Below, piece by piece: positions 10,001 to 17,956 of a stretch of DNA of 30,066 bases. How positions within the stretch are numbered: the stretch's first letter is position 1; every line of letters starts with the position of its first letter. This stretch comes from a virus. Below the pieces are notes generated by a model. That model saw only the letters and a list, made by a program, of their open reading frames with translations. It was not told where the DNA came from and searched no databases. Position numbers and translations under genes: made by a program. The stretch covers positions 1 to 30,066 of IMG/VR virus record IMGVR_UViG_3300002231_000547, one strand, 5' to 3'.

Positions 10001-10227
10001 ATGGCAAAAATGAGATCTGGTGGGGAGATCAGGAGTCCCCTTATAATCCAAAGAAAAAACAAACTTTGATTGAAGTTCCGGAACAACCAAATATATTACC
10101 AGAAGAACCAGAACCAAAGATTGAAAAAACTGTTTTGAATGAAGTGAAAAAGGATAGCACTCCTAAAAAACACAAAAGTTCAAAATCACAGAAATTTTTT
10201 GAAAGCAAAGAAGATTCGGGGAATTGA
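10001..10227 (+). CDS. Small head-gene product between gp20 and gp67-like gene, frameshifted
   Basis: After a good ribosome site (AGGAG) the ATG at 10001 reads MAKMRS; then the frame must shift near 10014-10020 to give WWGDQESPYNPKKKQTLIEV and a lysine/glutamate/proline-rich tail ending SKEDSGN at 10227. One missing T (MAKMRSWWGDQ) would repair it. The product would be about 75 residues. Its place between portal and prohead core genes suggests a head assembly role; I do not recognise the family with certainty. Confidence 0.6.
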
Positions 10228-10228
10228 T

Positions 10229-10390
10229 ATGGGAATACAAGATATGATACAAAATGCTGTTGAAGGAAATCCAAATGAATTTCAATCCCAATTCAAGGAT
10301 GAAATCAATACGAGATTAACTACAGCTCTTGGTGATAAAAAGAAAGAAATGGCTGTCAATTTGTTCAATAAGGAGAAAAAGGATGAGTAA
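10229..10390 (+). CDS. Probable prohead core protein, gp67-like
   Basis: A 53-residue protein starting MGIQDMIQNAVEGNPNEFQ at ATG 10229. The segment FKDEINTRLTTALGDKKKEM and AVNLFNKEKK is similar in layout to T4 gp67 (…IDLIKEEKIAIARNFL…), and it sits where gene 67 lies in T4, between genes 20 and 21. The acidic tail of T4 gp67 is missing. It overlaps the next gene by 8 bases, so both are probably translationally coupled. Confidence 0.55.
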   Translation: MGIQDMIQNAVEGNPNEFQSQFKDEINTRLTTALGDKKKEMAVNLFNKEKKDE

Positions 10391-10574
10391 AGTTTCATTT
10401 AAAAGGATTAGAGAATTGGTAAATGAAGAAAGAAAACCAATTTCTGAAAATCCAAAGAAAATGGATAAGATGAAGGATGAGGAATTTTTGCTCTATTTGG
10501 ATAAAATGTCTGATGCTGATAGAAAAAAACACAAAAAAGCCATTGAAAAAAGAATGGCAACTGTTTCATTATAA
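10383..10574 (+). CDS. Small charged protein in prohead core gene cluster
   Basis: A 63-residue protein (MSKVSFKRIRELVNEERKPI…) starting inside the end of the previous gene, with AAGGAGAAAAAGG as ribosome site. It is rich in Lys and Glu and predicted helical (EEFLLYLDKMSDADRKKHKK). Its position matches T4 gene 68, a minor prohead core protein, but sequence alone does not prove that. Confidence 0.6.
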   Translation: MSKVSFKRIRELVNEERKPISENPKKMDKMKDEEFLLYLDKMSDADRKKHKKAIEKRMATVSL

Positions 10575-10583
10575 GGATAAAAG

Positions 10584-11189
10584 ATGGCTACCACATCAAA
10601 TTTAATACTCGACAATTGGAAAAAAGTTGTTTATTGTTTCACAAATCAAGATGTTGACGAAACAACAGCTGCATTGAAAATAGATGCTTCAACTTTGGTT
10701 GGGCATCAAGTTACTGTTACTTTAACAACAACACCAGCTGTTGGTTCTCAATTTCAACCAGGTGATTATATTACAAGTAATGGTGATGGAATAGGATATG
10801 TTGTTGTTCATTCTGGTACAAAATTAACCATTTCTGTTGTATCCGGATCATTTGATACAACAGATGTTATTACAGGACCAAAAGGAAATTCTTTCACTCA
10901 AACTGGTGCATTTGTAGCTTCAACTTATGATTTGAATATTGCAAAAATAAAATGGAGTGTTTCATCCGGTGAAGATGTGAGTATTCTTTTTGATGGTGCT
11001 ACTGATGGTCTTGGATTGGTTTTAAATGGTAATGGTTCTTGGGATTTAAATAATTGGTCTGGAGCAATTCCTAATAATGCCACAACTCCTACCGGTGATA
11101 TAAACATTCAAACAGGAACAACATTCGCCACAAGTGAATATACAATAATTCTTGAATGTCATAAAGTCGCTGGATACGGAGGAGTATGA
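10584..11189 (+). CDS. Probable virion structural protein
   Basis: A 201-residue protein (MATTSNLILDNWKKVVYCF…) with a Thr-, Gly- and Asp-rich beta-strand pattern and no membrane segment. TPAVGSQFQPGDYI and SGEDVSILFDGATDG look like beta-sandwich decoration or head-surface domains. ATG 10584 follows AAGGATAAAAG. The stop codon overlaps the next start (ATGA). I do not recognise a named family; placement among head genes suggests a capsid-associated role. Confidence 0.65.
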   Translation: MATTSNLILDNWKKVVYCFTNQDVDETTAALKIDASTLVGHQVTVTLTTTPAVGSQFQPGDYITSNGDGIGYVVVHSGTKLTISVVSGSFDTTDVITGPKGNSFTQTGAFVASTYDLNIAKIKWSVSSGEDVSILFDGATDGLGLVLNGNGSWDLNNWSGAIPNNATTPTGDINIQTGTTFATSEYTIILECHKVAGYGGV

Positions 11190-11414
11190 AGTTAATTTTT
11201 TGGGTAATAATAACAATAGCAGTTGTTTGTTTTGCTATCTTATTCGCTTATAATGAAGCTGTTGGCTTTGGTGTGAAATCAGCTGTAACAGGTAAGGATC
11301 AAACTATTGCTGTTTCAAGCAATTCTATTATGGTTAATAATCCTAATTTCACACCAGCCACGACAACAACCTTGGCAACAAGTTTAACAATCGACAACAA
11401 CAGGAACACCATGA
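11186..11414 (+). CDS. Small membrane-anchored or exported protein, probable frameshift
   Basis: The start ATG 11186 overlaps the previous stop, with GGAGGA as ribosome site. Residues 1-22 are a strongly hydrophobic segment (LIFWVIITIAVVCFAILFAY), followed by a Thr/Ser/Asn-rich region. In the sequence as given the frame runs on into the next gene; dropping one base near 11391 makes it end LTITTTGTP with TGA at 11412-11414, overlapping the next ATG. That two-gene reading is inference, but both gene overlaps fit the tight spacing of the cluster. Confidence 0.5.
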
Positions 11415-11728
11415 TTACTTTCGGTAAATATCTTCTAGGTGAAGGCGTTGAAAAGGATCCTGAAAAAATCAAAGAGCTTTTTGGGAAAATCAAAGAGGGG
11501 GATTTTTTCAAGGCTTTCATGCAAAATTGGGAATTCTGGTAAGTTGTTAAGAAATCCGGAACATCACAGATTATGGTTAAGAAAGTTGAAAACACAGGCG
11601 ACAAACCACATAAAAACAAGTTTGAACCAGGTAGGGAAGAAAAAGGTAAAGTTAAATTTGATGAAAGAGGCACTGCTTTTCTAAAATTCACAAAAAAAGG
11701 ATATTCAGTATCCATGAAAGTAGCATAA
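11411..11728 (+). CDS. Small basic head protein with capsid-targeting-like N terminus; compensating indels
   Basis: Starts at ATG 11411 (upstream CAGGAACACC) with MITFGKYLLGEG, then KDPEKIKELFGKIKEGDFFK. As given, an in-frame TAA follows WEFW (stop at 11540-11542), but the same frame continues with VVKKSGTSQIMVKKVEN. One extra T near 11526 and one missing G near 11543 would give QNGNSGKVVKKSGTSQ, a smooth basic protein of about 105 residues ending YSVSMKVA. The N terminus resembles the targeting peptide of T4 internal head proteins, which the prohead protease removes. Function unknown. Confidence 0.5.
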
Positions 11729-11922
11729 TGAGCACTTATATCCAATTAGTTGAAAAATACCGAGATGAACAATCAAAACTCAATGAAATGACTGATGATG
11801 ATTGGGCTTATATTCAAAAAATAGTAAGTAAAAGTAAAGACTCCAGAGCCAAGAAAATAATGCAAAAGTTGGATCATTCAATGGCTTCGGATCCAGAAGA
11901 TAATCCTAAGAGGAAAAAATGA
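11728..11922 (+). CDS. Small charged protein upstream of prohead protease
   Basis: A 64-residue protein (MSTYIQLVEKYRDEQSKLNE…) whose ATG overlaps the preceding stop codon and whose stop overlaps the gp21 start. It is helical and highly charged, ending in SDPEDNPKRKK. Its position between gp67-like genes and gp21 fits a prohead core component; no family recognised. Confidence 0.65.
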   Translation: MSTYIQLVEKYRDEQSKLNEMTDDDWAYIQKIVSKSKDSRAKKIMQKLDHSMASDPEDNPKRKK

Positions 11923-12587
11923 AATTAATCACCGAAACATCCAATGATTTTGAAGTGCTTGAGGAAGAAAAATCCGGACAAAAAAACCTTTTCATTGAAG
12001 GCATTTTTCTTCAGTCCGAGATTGTCAACGGGAATCAACGAAAGTACCCGAAAGCCATAATGGCTGAGGCTGTAAAACAGTACGATGAGAAATACATCAA
12101 GAAAAACCGCGCTTATGGCGAACTTGGGCATCCCGAAGGTCCAACTATTAATCCTGATCGTATTTCTCACCGTATCACAAGCCTGAAAGAATATAAAAAC
12201 AATTGGATTGGTAAGGCTCAAATTTCATCAACTCCTCATGGCGAAATAGTCAAAGGATTGATGAAAGATGGTGGTACATTTGCTGTTTCAAGTAGAGGTC
12301 TTGGTTCACTCAAAGAAGTCAAAGGTGAAGATGGAAAAACAGTCAATGAAGTCCAAGACGATTTCTTTCTTTCAACTGCGGCTGATATAGTGATTGATCC
12401 GTCTGCTCCGGATGCTTTTGTTGAAGGAATAATGGAAGGCAGGGAATACATTTGGGACAATGGTCTACTTTCCGAACAAGATATGGAAGAATATCAAAAG
12501 AAAATCAAAGCCACAAAGCAAAAGGACTTTGAAGAAAATTTCACAAACCTTTTTTCGGATTTTATGTGGAAGGTAACAAATGCTTAG
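11919..12587 (+). CDS. 21: Prohead core scaffold and protease (gp21-like)
   Basis: Serine protease that matures the prohead by cleaving scaffold and capsid proteins at short (L/I)xE sites. The 222-residue protein has the conserved block YGELGHPEGPTINPDRISHRI with catalytic His near residue 71, and FAVSSRGLGSL with catalytic Ser near 124-125, followed by STAADIVIDPSAPDAFV. This matches T4 gp21 in motifs and approximate length. The ATG overlaps the previous stop (AGGAAAAAATGA), and the frame is intact. Confidence 0.93.
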   Translation: MKLITETSNDFEVLEEEKSGQKNLFIEGIFLQSEIVNGNQRKYPKAIMAEAVKQYDEKYIKKNRAYGELGHPEGPTINPDRISHRITSLKEYKNNWIGKAQISSTPHGEIVKGLMKDGGTFAVSSRGLGSLKEVKGEDGKTVNEVQDDFFLSTAADIVIDPSAPDAFVEGIMEGREYIWDNGLLSEQDMEEYQKKIKATKQKDFEENFTNLFSDFMWKVTNA

Positions 12588-12648
12588 TTTCGGACAATAT
12601 TCGGAAGAAAAGAAAAAACAAGAAGAAACCCAAGAAAAGGATGAATAA
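12580..12648 (+). CDS. Mini-protein with capsid-targeting-like N terminus
   Basis: A 22-residue ORF (MLSFGQYSEEKKKQEETQEK…) starting within the last codons of gp21 (ATG 12580) and ending by overlapping the next start. Its first residues closely resemble those of the next protein (MQVFGQYIEEARRR). It may be a true internal-type peptide or the remains of a duplicated gene. Coupled translation with its neighbours is likely from the overlaps. Confidence 0.4.
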   Translation: MLSFGQYSEEKKKQEETQEKDE

Positions 12649-12920
12649 TGCAAGTTTTCGGACAATACATAGAAGAAGCTAGACGTAGAGGCGAACCACC
12701 TAAGCCAGGTGACTGGAAAGGCGGATGGTTACCTAAAGGGATGACAAGAGGAACTCCTATTGACAGAAACCGATATCCGGATAAATCAAGACAAGGACTT
12801 GAAGGACCTTGGTCTTTCAATGGAAAAGTCCTTTATTATGATCCAATAGAAGGCAAATATTACGATTCTGATTCTGATTTTTATCTTTCAAACAAAGAAT
12901 TTGACGCATATTCAAAATAG
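12648..12920 (+). CDS. Small protein with capsid-targeting-like N terminus
   Basis: A 90-residue protein starting MQVFGQYIEEARRRGEPP, then a Gly/Pro/Trp-rich middle (KPGDWKGGWLPKGMTRG) and an aromatic acidic C terminus (YYDPIEGKYYDSDSDFYLS). IEE followed by Ala fits the (L/I)xE cleavage rule of the gp21 protease. It lies directly behind gp21, so packaging into the prohead and processing are plausible; the function is unknown. Confidence 0.6.
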   Translation: MQVFGQYIEEARRRGEPPKPGDWKGGWLPKGMTRGTPIDRNRYPDKSRQGLEGPWSFNGKVLYYDPIEGKYYDSDSDFYLSNKEFDAYSK

Positions 12921-12926
12921 GAAACT

Positions 12927-13791
12927 ATGAACGAAGCTGCCAATTTGGTTGAAGCAATGAGCCGCAAGGTTGGGTTGCTTCCAAAATTTCAAGCTTCGAC
13001 TAATAATAAAATTGACTTTATTGATGAATTGGAAGAAATTATAACTGATAAAATTCTCGAAGTAGAAATTCCAAAAGAATATGACCTTTTTCAAAGCGAT
13101 TTATTTAATGCTTTATCCGGATTCGAATCCAAAAAATAAAATAAAACCAAATTTACATGAAATTGAAAATCTAATTTCAAATTTAGAAGTTGGGTTTGGT
13201 CTTGTTGAGGAAGAATTTGATTTTGAACATGTAAAAGAAATAAATCCAGAGAATATCCCAAAATATGTTCCTGATGATCATCCAGTAGATGAACTTTTAA
13301 GGAATGAACCTGAGGTTATAGAGGAAAAGAAAGATTCCAACCTCGACCATATCATGAAAACGATTTCTAATATTAAATCCAAAGTTGATACTGTGGATTC
13401 CGTTGTAGATTCCATCGAAACCAAAGTTGATTCGATGACCAACGCTTTGATTTCAGTTACCACCCAAGCAACGGCCGGATCTACTTCTACGGAAATTAGA
13501 ACTCCATTGACTGATGCTGATGATTTTTATAATGAAATGTTGGTTCTTATTATTAATTCAGGCAAAACAATAGCAAGAAATATAATAGATTATCAAAACA
13601 CTAATGGAGCATTGATTGTGGCGGCTTTACCTTTTACACCATCTGTTAGTGACATTGTGATAATACTAAATAGATTAGGAGCACCTGATGTTGGTTCTAT
13701 GTGGGATGAATCTCTTGCTGGTCATCAAGCATCAGGTTCAATAGGTGAAGCATTAGAAACAGCAAAGGATTTTTCTATTATAAACCCTTGA
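12927..13791 (+). CDS. Coiled-coil virion protein, possibly a head fibre; one frameshift
   Basis: Two overlapping frames (12927-13139 and the one ending 13791) join if one A is removed from the A-run at 13131-13136, giving about 287 residues. The N part is acidic and helical; the centre has coiled-coil heptads (ISNIKSKVDTVDSVVDSIET), and the C part resembles compact terminal domains of phage fibres (NALISVTTQATAGSTSTE, then LPFTPSVSDIVIILNRLGAP). Its place between gp21 and gp22 suggests a capsid-attached protein. The joined reading and the fibre idea are inference. Confidence 0.5.
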
Positions 13792-13803
13792 AAAACTATA
13801 TTA

Positions 13804-13811
13804 TATAAATA
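13804..13811 (+). promoter_or_regulatory. T4-type late promoter TATAAATA before gp22
   Basis: Exact TATAAATA between the preceding stop (13791) and gp22. The following AAACAAAACACT repeats the sequence after the gp19 late promoter at 6403, suggesting an extended downstream preference in this phage. Confidence 0.7.
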
Positions 13812-13864
13812 AACAAAACACTAAAAAACTCATTCTTTAACTGTGAGATGAAGGAGAAACTAAT

Positions 13865-14988
13865 ATGACAGAAGAAACTAAAAACTCTCTTGAGGATGTT
13901 GAGGATTCAACTCTTGAAGAACAACCTTCCGAAAAGAGAAAAAGCCTTATAAATACCATCCTTGAAATGTCAAAAAAAGATGATGAAAACAAGGATGAGG
14001 AAGATGTTGAGGAAGGTGAAAATCCTTTCGCTAAAAAAGATGATGATAAAGAAGATGATGACGAAGATGAAGAGGTTGATGAAGGTCACATGACTACAAA
14101 AGACAAGACTGCTCAAAATAAAAAACGTAATTCTTCAGCTGGAAAAATAGCTAATAAGAAATATAAAAAAGCAGCAAATAAACCTCATAAAATTAACAGA
14201 AATCGTTCCAAATCAGCTAAAATTGCTGCTAGAACTGCTAGGGAAGAATACGATTACACAAATAGATGTAGCCGCTATTTTTAGAAGGACAGGAACTTTC
14301 TCAGGAATTCAAGGAAAGAGTTGCTGTTATTTTTGAAGCAGCTGTGAACCGAAGAATAAAAGAAGTTGAAGAGGATTTGGTTGAACAATATGAAAACTAT
14401 ACCGAAGAAATCTATCAACCGGATTTGGAAGAACAAGTTTCAAATATTACAGAAGGATTGGAAGAAAAATTGGATAAATACTTGAACCACGTGGTTCAAG
14501 AATATCTAACAGAAAATAAACTTGCTGTTGAAACCGGACTCCGAACAGAAATAACCGAAGATTTCATCCACGGTATGAAAGGACTATTCGCTGAGCATTA
14601 TGTAACAGTACCAGAAACGGAGATTGACCTTCTGCAAACTGTTGCCACTAAGGCTGATGAATTCGAGCAAAAATTGAATGCTCAAATTGAAGCGAATATT
14701 GACCTGAAAGAAGAAAATGATGCTCTGAAAAAAGAGAAAATCATTGACGAAGTATCGGAAAACCTGACTTTTGAGGAACAAGAAAATCTCAAAGAAATGG
14801 CCGGGGATTACACCGATGAGGAAAAATTCACCTCAAAAGTTAAAACATTGAAAGATTCTTATCATCCGGAAAAAGTCACTACTAAGACAATTTCAGAATC
14901 GGATGAAAAGATCGTAATAAAGGAACAAAAAAATGTTCCTTCTAATATGAAAGCATACACTGATGCTCTTTCAAGAACTCTTAAATAA
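13865..14988 (+). CDS. 22: Prohead scaffolding core protein (gp22-like), two indels
   Basis: Major scaffold of the prohead, removed by gp21 proteolysis. The N part is very acidic (KKDDDKEDDDEDEEVDEG), followed by a Lys/Ala/Arg-rich segment. Two +1 errors, at 14260-14262 (A) and 14278-14282 (T), split the gene; repairing them gives EGQELSQEFKERVAVIFEAA followed by VNRRIKEVEEDL, the conserved gp22 core. The C part is a long helical coiled-coil protein ending SNMKAYTDALSRTLK. Length about 373 residues is larger than T4 gp22 (269), the excess being the charged N terminus. A GAAGGAG ribosome site precedes ATG 13865. Confidence 0.9.
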
Positions 14989-15009
14989 ATTTTCGTAAAG
15001 GAAACTATT

Positions 15010-16407
15010 ATGTTTAATACTGAAACTTTGATTGAAAAGTGGAAGCCAGTTTTAGAGCATCCGGATTTAGAACCTATTACGGATCCTCACAAACGTGCTG
15101 TCACAGCTCAATTACTTGAGAATCAAGAACAAAATGATATTAAAGAAAGTCAAGGTGGAATGTCTTTCTTGGGGGAGTCAACCTCCAACCCAGCTGGTGA
15201 TACACAAAATATCATTGGTGTTGATACTGATACTGCTGCTAATAGGCATTACCAAGATCCAGTCATGATTTCCCTTATTAGAAGATCAGCTCCTAAGTTG
15301 ATTGCTTATGATATTATGGGTGTTCAACCTATGACCGGTCCTGTTGGATTGATATTTTCTTTGACTTCACAATATGCTAACAGTATTGCTGTTACCGGTG
15401 AAGCTCTTCATGATGAAGCTGATACAGGACATTCCGCATCTGGAGCTGATTCAGCTGGTGCACTTAATCCTCTATACGGACCTGATACCGACGAAACTGG
15501 TAATACAGCTCAAAGAGGAACAAGTGCTGCTAATGCTAATGTTTCAAATGGTTATACTTGGGCGACTGCAATGCCAACTGCAACTGCTGAAGATTTACAA
15601 CCAAATTACATGGGATTTGAAATTAAGAAAATTTCTGTAACAGCTCAATCCAGAGCACTTCAAGCTCATTACACTGTTGAATTAGCACAAGATTTACGTG
15701 CTACTCATGGTTTGGATGCTGAGTCTGAATTGTCAAATATCTTGACTTCAGAAATTACTCAGGAAATCAACCGTGAAGCAGTTAGAACTATTGCTTCTTA
15801 TGCTACTGTTGGTGCTGAGGCTGGAACTGTTGCCTCTGCTGGAACTTTTGACCTTGATGTTGATGCTAACGGACGTTGGTCTGTTGAGAAATTTAAAGGT
15901 TTGATTTTCCAAATTGAACGAGAAGCTAATGCTATCGGTCAAGCTACACGAAGAGGAAATGGAAATATTCTTTTGACTTCTTCCGATGTTGCTTCAGCTC
16001 TTTCAATGGCTGGAAATCTTGACACTGGTGGTTCTATTAGTGGCGGAGCACTTGGTTCTACTGATGTTAATGGAAACGCCCTTGTTGGTGTTCTTAATGG
16101 AAAATACAAAGTATATGTTGATCCTTATTCTCCCACAAGTGCTCAGTGGTTTATTTGTGGATATAAAGGTTCTAACATCTATGATGCTGGTATCTTCTAT
16201 TGTCCTTACGTACCACTCCAAATGTTGAGAGCTACGGTTGAAACAACATTTCAACCAAAAATTGCTTTCAAAACCCGTTATGGAATGGTTGCTAATCCAT
16301 TCGCCACTGCAAGTGGTACTGGTGATTTATCTCATTCAACTTCCGTTATTAACGCGAATGAATTGAATACATATTACAGAAGGGTTTTAGTGGCAAATCT
16401 TATGTAA
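15010..16407 (+). CDS. 23: Major capsid protein (gp23-like)
   Basis: Intact 465-residue main shell protein. Recognised by LIRRSAPKLIAYDIMGVQPM, then TGPVGLIFSL, and later TAQSRALQAHYTVELAQDLR, typical of T4-like gp23, and by the C-terminal YYRRVLVANLM. The sequence FLGE followed by STSN at residues 53-60 matches the gp21 (L/I)xE cleavage rule, though the T4 site is near residue 65. ATG 15010 follows AAAGGAAAC. No vertex protein gene (gp24) follows directly; instead there is a structured RNA candidate and then early promoters. Confidence 0.97.
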   Translation: MFNTETLIEKWKPVLEHPDLEPITDPHKRAVTAQLLENQEQNDIKESQGGMSFLGESTSNPAGDTQNIIGVDTDTAANRHYQDPVMISLIRRSAPKLIAYDIMGVQPMTGPVGLIFSLTSQYANSIAVTGEALHDEADTGHSASGADSAGALNPLYGPDTDETGNTAQRGTSAANANVSNGYTWATAMPTATAEDLQPNYMGFEIKKISVTAQSRALQAHYTVELAQDLRATHGLDAESELSNILTSEITQEINREAVRTIASYATVGAEAGTVASAGTFDLDVDANGRWSVEKFKGLIFQIEREANAIGQATRRGNGNILLTSSDVASALSMAGNLDTGGSISGGALGSTDVNGNALVGVLNGKYKVYVDPYSPTSAQWFICGYKGSNIYDAGIFYCPYVPLQMLRATVETTFQPKIAFKTRYGMVANPFATASGTGDLSHSTSVINANELNTYYRRVLVANLM

Positions 16408-16408
16408 T

Positions 16409-16509
16409 CAGGGATTTCCCTGGTTTCTAAGGCTGGGGAAAAACGAGCAAGGTTAGCGGACCCTTGTAAAAAAACCGCACTCTCCTTCCTACCCCACTTC
16501 AGAAACCAG
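16409..16509 (+). ncRNA. Candidate structured RNA with pseudoknot behind gp23
   Basis: Helices readable in the sequence: outer 9-bp stem CTGGTTTCT (16420-16428) with AGAAACCAG (16501-16509); TGGGG (16434-16438) with CCCCA (16492-16496); GAG (16445-16447) with CTC (16480-16482); and on top an H-type pseudoknot, CAAGG (16448-16452) with CCTTG (16462-16466) and loop GCGG (16456-16459) with CCGC (16475-16478), joined by an A-rich linker. A mutually exclusive small hairpin CAGGGA/TCCCTG (16409-16422) overlaps the outer stem. The A-rich pseudoknot recalls preQ1-I riboswitches in shape, but no queuosine gene follows. It may protect the 3' end of gp23 mRNA or act as a terminator. Confidence 0.5.
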
Positions 16510-16526
16510 GTTCTCCCATAAAAAAC

Positions 16527-16555
16527 TTGACAAATCAGCCTCATTGTGTTATACT
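16527..16555 (+). promoter_or_regulatory. Early sigma70-type promoter 1
   Basis: TTGACA (16527-16532), 17-base spacer, TATACT (16550-16555), preceded by TTGTGT. It marks the switch from late head genes to the tRNA/accessory region. Confidence 0.8.
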
Positions 16556-16594
16556 GTTTTTAATGAATTTGAGATTATTCCAAAAAAAAAGTGC

Positions 16595-16623
16595 TTGACA
16601 TTCAAAAATAATTGTGTTATACT
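16595..16623 (+). promoter_or_regulatory. Early sigma70-type promoter 2 (tandem)
   Basis: TTGACA (16595-16600), 17-base spacer, TATACT (16618-16623), with the same ATTGTGT before the -10 box as promoter 1, 68 bases downstream of it. Both read into the ORF at 16690 and the tRNA region. Confidence 0.8.
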
Positions 16624-16689
16624 TGTAATATAAAGTAAAGAAAGATTCACTTTCTTATCCAATTAATCCTTTATTATGAGGTATTCATT

Positions 16690-16908
16690 ATGGCTTTAAC
16701 AACTCAAGAAATCAAAGATATAAACCGAGAAACACTAAATACAGAAATAGATAAGTATTTAACCACCAATCAACTATCTTATCAAAATTATTCTGATGAA
16801 TGGCTTAAAGGTGATTTCACTCATGTTGTTTTTGAAAATTGGCCTGACACCACATTAAGATATGATGATGGTCGTCCAATTAATAATAAAGGTATGAATG
16901 AACGATAA
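16690..16908 (+). CDS. Hypothetical early protein
   Basis: A 72-residue acidic protein (MALTTQEIKDINRETLNTEI…) right behind two tandem early promoters, with GAGG upstream of ATG 16690. It is probably soluble and contains WPDTTLRYDDGRPINNKG. No family recognised; first gene of the early operon. Its end overlaps the next start. Confidence 0.65.
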   Translation: MALTTQEIKDINRETLNTEIDKYLTTNQLSYQNYSDEWLKGDFTHVVFENWPDTTLRYDDGRPINNKGMNER

Positions 16909-17020
16909 AGATTGTCCAGACTGTAAAGAATCATGGCTTGATGAAAACGGTGAATGTCAAAATCCAAATTGTGACAATTATTGGCTGAAACGAGCCAGAG
17001 ATCGTAAATTGGGGAATTAG
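16898..17020 (+). CDS. Small zinc-ribbon-like protein
   Basis: A 40-residue ORF with CPDC and CQNPNC, a spacing that fits a four-Cys zinc ribbon, then a basic tail (YWLKRARDRKLGN). It overlaps the previous gene by 11 bases and its stop TAG is made of positions 8-10 of the tRNA-Ala. Too short for a firm family call. Confidence 0.5.
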   Translation: MNDKDCPDCKESWLDENGECQNPNCDNYWLKRARDRKLGN

Positions 17021-17086
17021 TTCACTTGGATAGAACACCTGTTTTGCACGCAGGAAAACTCGGATCGTAACCGAGATTCTCCACCA
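17011..17086 (+). tRNA. tRNA-Ala (UGC)
   Basis: GGGGAAT pairs with ATTCTCC (one G-U), D-arm GTTC/GAAC, anticodon arm CCTGT-TTTGCAC-GCAGG with anticodon TGC, discriminator A and encoded CCA. The T-loop is ATCGTAA: position 54 is A and 58 is T, the reverse of the normal T54/A58 pair; C56 and T55 are kept. Confidence 0.9.
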
Positions 17087-17098
17087 TTATTGTAAATT

Positions 17099-17953
17099 AT
17101 GAATAAATATGATTTAACTCCTGTTGAAAAACATGGAGATTTCTATTTTAAACGTGATGACTTATTCCAACCATTTACCGATTCATTGATAAATGGTGGG
17201 AAGGTTCGTCAAAACCTCTGTCTATTCGAAGAAAACAGAGATTTGATAGAAACCGTCCATGAAGGCAAAGTAATTACGGCAGCTTCTGTGACCTCGCCTC
17301 AAGGGTTAATAGTAGCTCTTTGTGCTAAGGAATTCGGGTTCACATCGACTTTCGGCATTGGCAACACAACCACAGAAGATGCGATAAAGAATCATCCAAT
17401 GGTTGGATTAGCACATAAGGCTGGTTCTACCATTAAAATATTGTCTGAAACCCAAGCTTTCAATAATGTCTTGTATAATAGACTGAAGAAAGAAAAAGGT
17501 TTCGTGGTTGCTTTCGGGATCAATCTTGAAAATGATAAATCAGCCATTGTTGATAGTATCGCTTCTCAAGTTGAGAACATACCGGATGAAGTTAATACCA
17601 TGGTGATCCCTCAGGGGTCTGGTATCACATCTGGTGGAATTCTCAAAGGGATAAGTAAGTACAAACCTAACATAAAGACAATACACCTTGTGCAACCGTT
17701 CGGATATGACAGAATGAATACGGTTGATAAAATTGAAGAACATGAACCACTTTTTGGAGATAGGCCTTACGATTTGAAACTACATCTTGGTAAATACCCA
17801 TATCACAAATTCTTAAAGAAGAACTATCATGGCATTGATATGGATTGGGTATATGAGTCTAAAGCTTTTGAATACATGACGGAGAACATACAGTTTTCCA
17901 AATTAGATAATGTGTGTTTTTGGATAATCGGAAATACCAATGAATTAAGGTAA
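17099..17953 (+). CDS. PLP-dependent fold-type II enzyme (ACC deaminase / D-cysteine desulfhydrase-like)
   Basis: A 284-residue protein of the tryptophan-synthase-beta superfamily. DFYFKRDDLFQPF, then NGGKVRQNL with the likely Schiff-base Lys near residue 35, SVTSPQGLIVALCAKEFG, and the phosphate-binding-type PQGSGITSGGILKGI are visible. Relatives deaminate ACC or degrade D-cysteine; the substrate here cannot be read from sequence. The usual SNH after the Lys region is changed to SPQ, so activity may differ. It lies 4 bases before a GNAT-like gene, probably one operon. No clear Shine-Dalgarno precedes ATG 17099. A metabolic or DNA/RNA-modification role is speculation. Confidence 0.7.
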   Translation: MNKYDLTPVEKHGDFYFKRDDLFQPFTDSLINGGKVRQNLCLFEENRDLIETVHEGKVITAASVTSPQGLIVALCAKEFGFTSTFGIGNTTTEDAIKNHPMVGLAHKAGSTIKILSETQAFNNVLYNRLKKEKGFVVAFGINLENDKSAIVDSIASQVENIPDEVNTMVIPQGSGITSGGILKGISKYKPNIKTIHLVQPFGYDRMNTVDKIEEHEPLFGDRPYDLKLHLGKYPYHKFLKKNYHGIDMDWVYESKAFEYMTENIQFSKLDNVCFWIIGNTNELR

Positions 17954-17956
17954 ATA

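Noticed and set aside
11540-11542. Stop-codon readthrough (TAA in frame followed by a long open frame)
   Set aside because: Two compensating single-base errors nearby explain it better, and such errors are common in this sequence.
11439-11684. Basic ORF in another frame over the small head genes
   Set aside because: The alternative frame gives a smoother protein (VVKKSGTSQIMVKKVEN...) and fits the gene overlaps; the basic ORF is an A-rich shadow.
16448-16478. preQ1 riboswitch
   Set aside because: The pseudoknot shape and A-rich linker are similar, but the loop is shorter, the conserved C contact is not clear and no queuosine gene follows.
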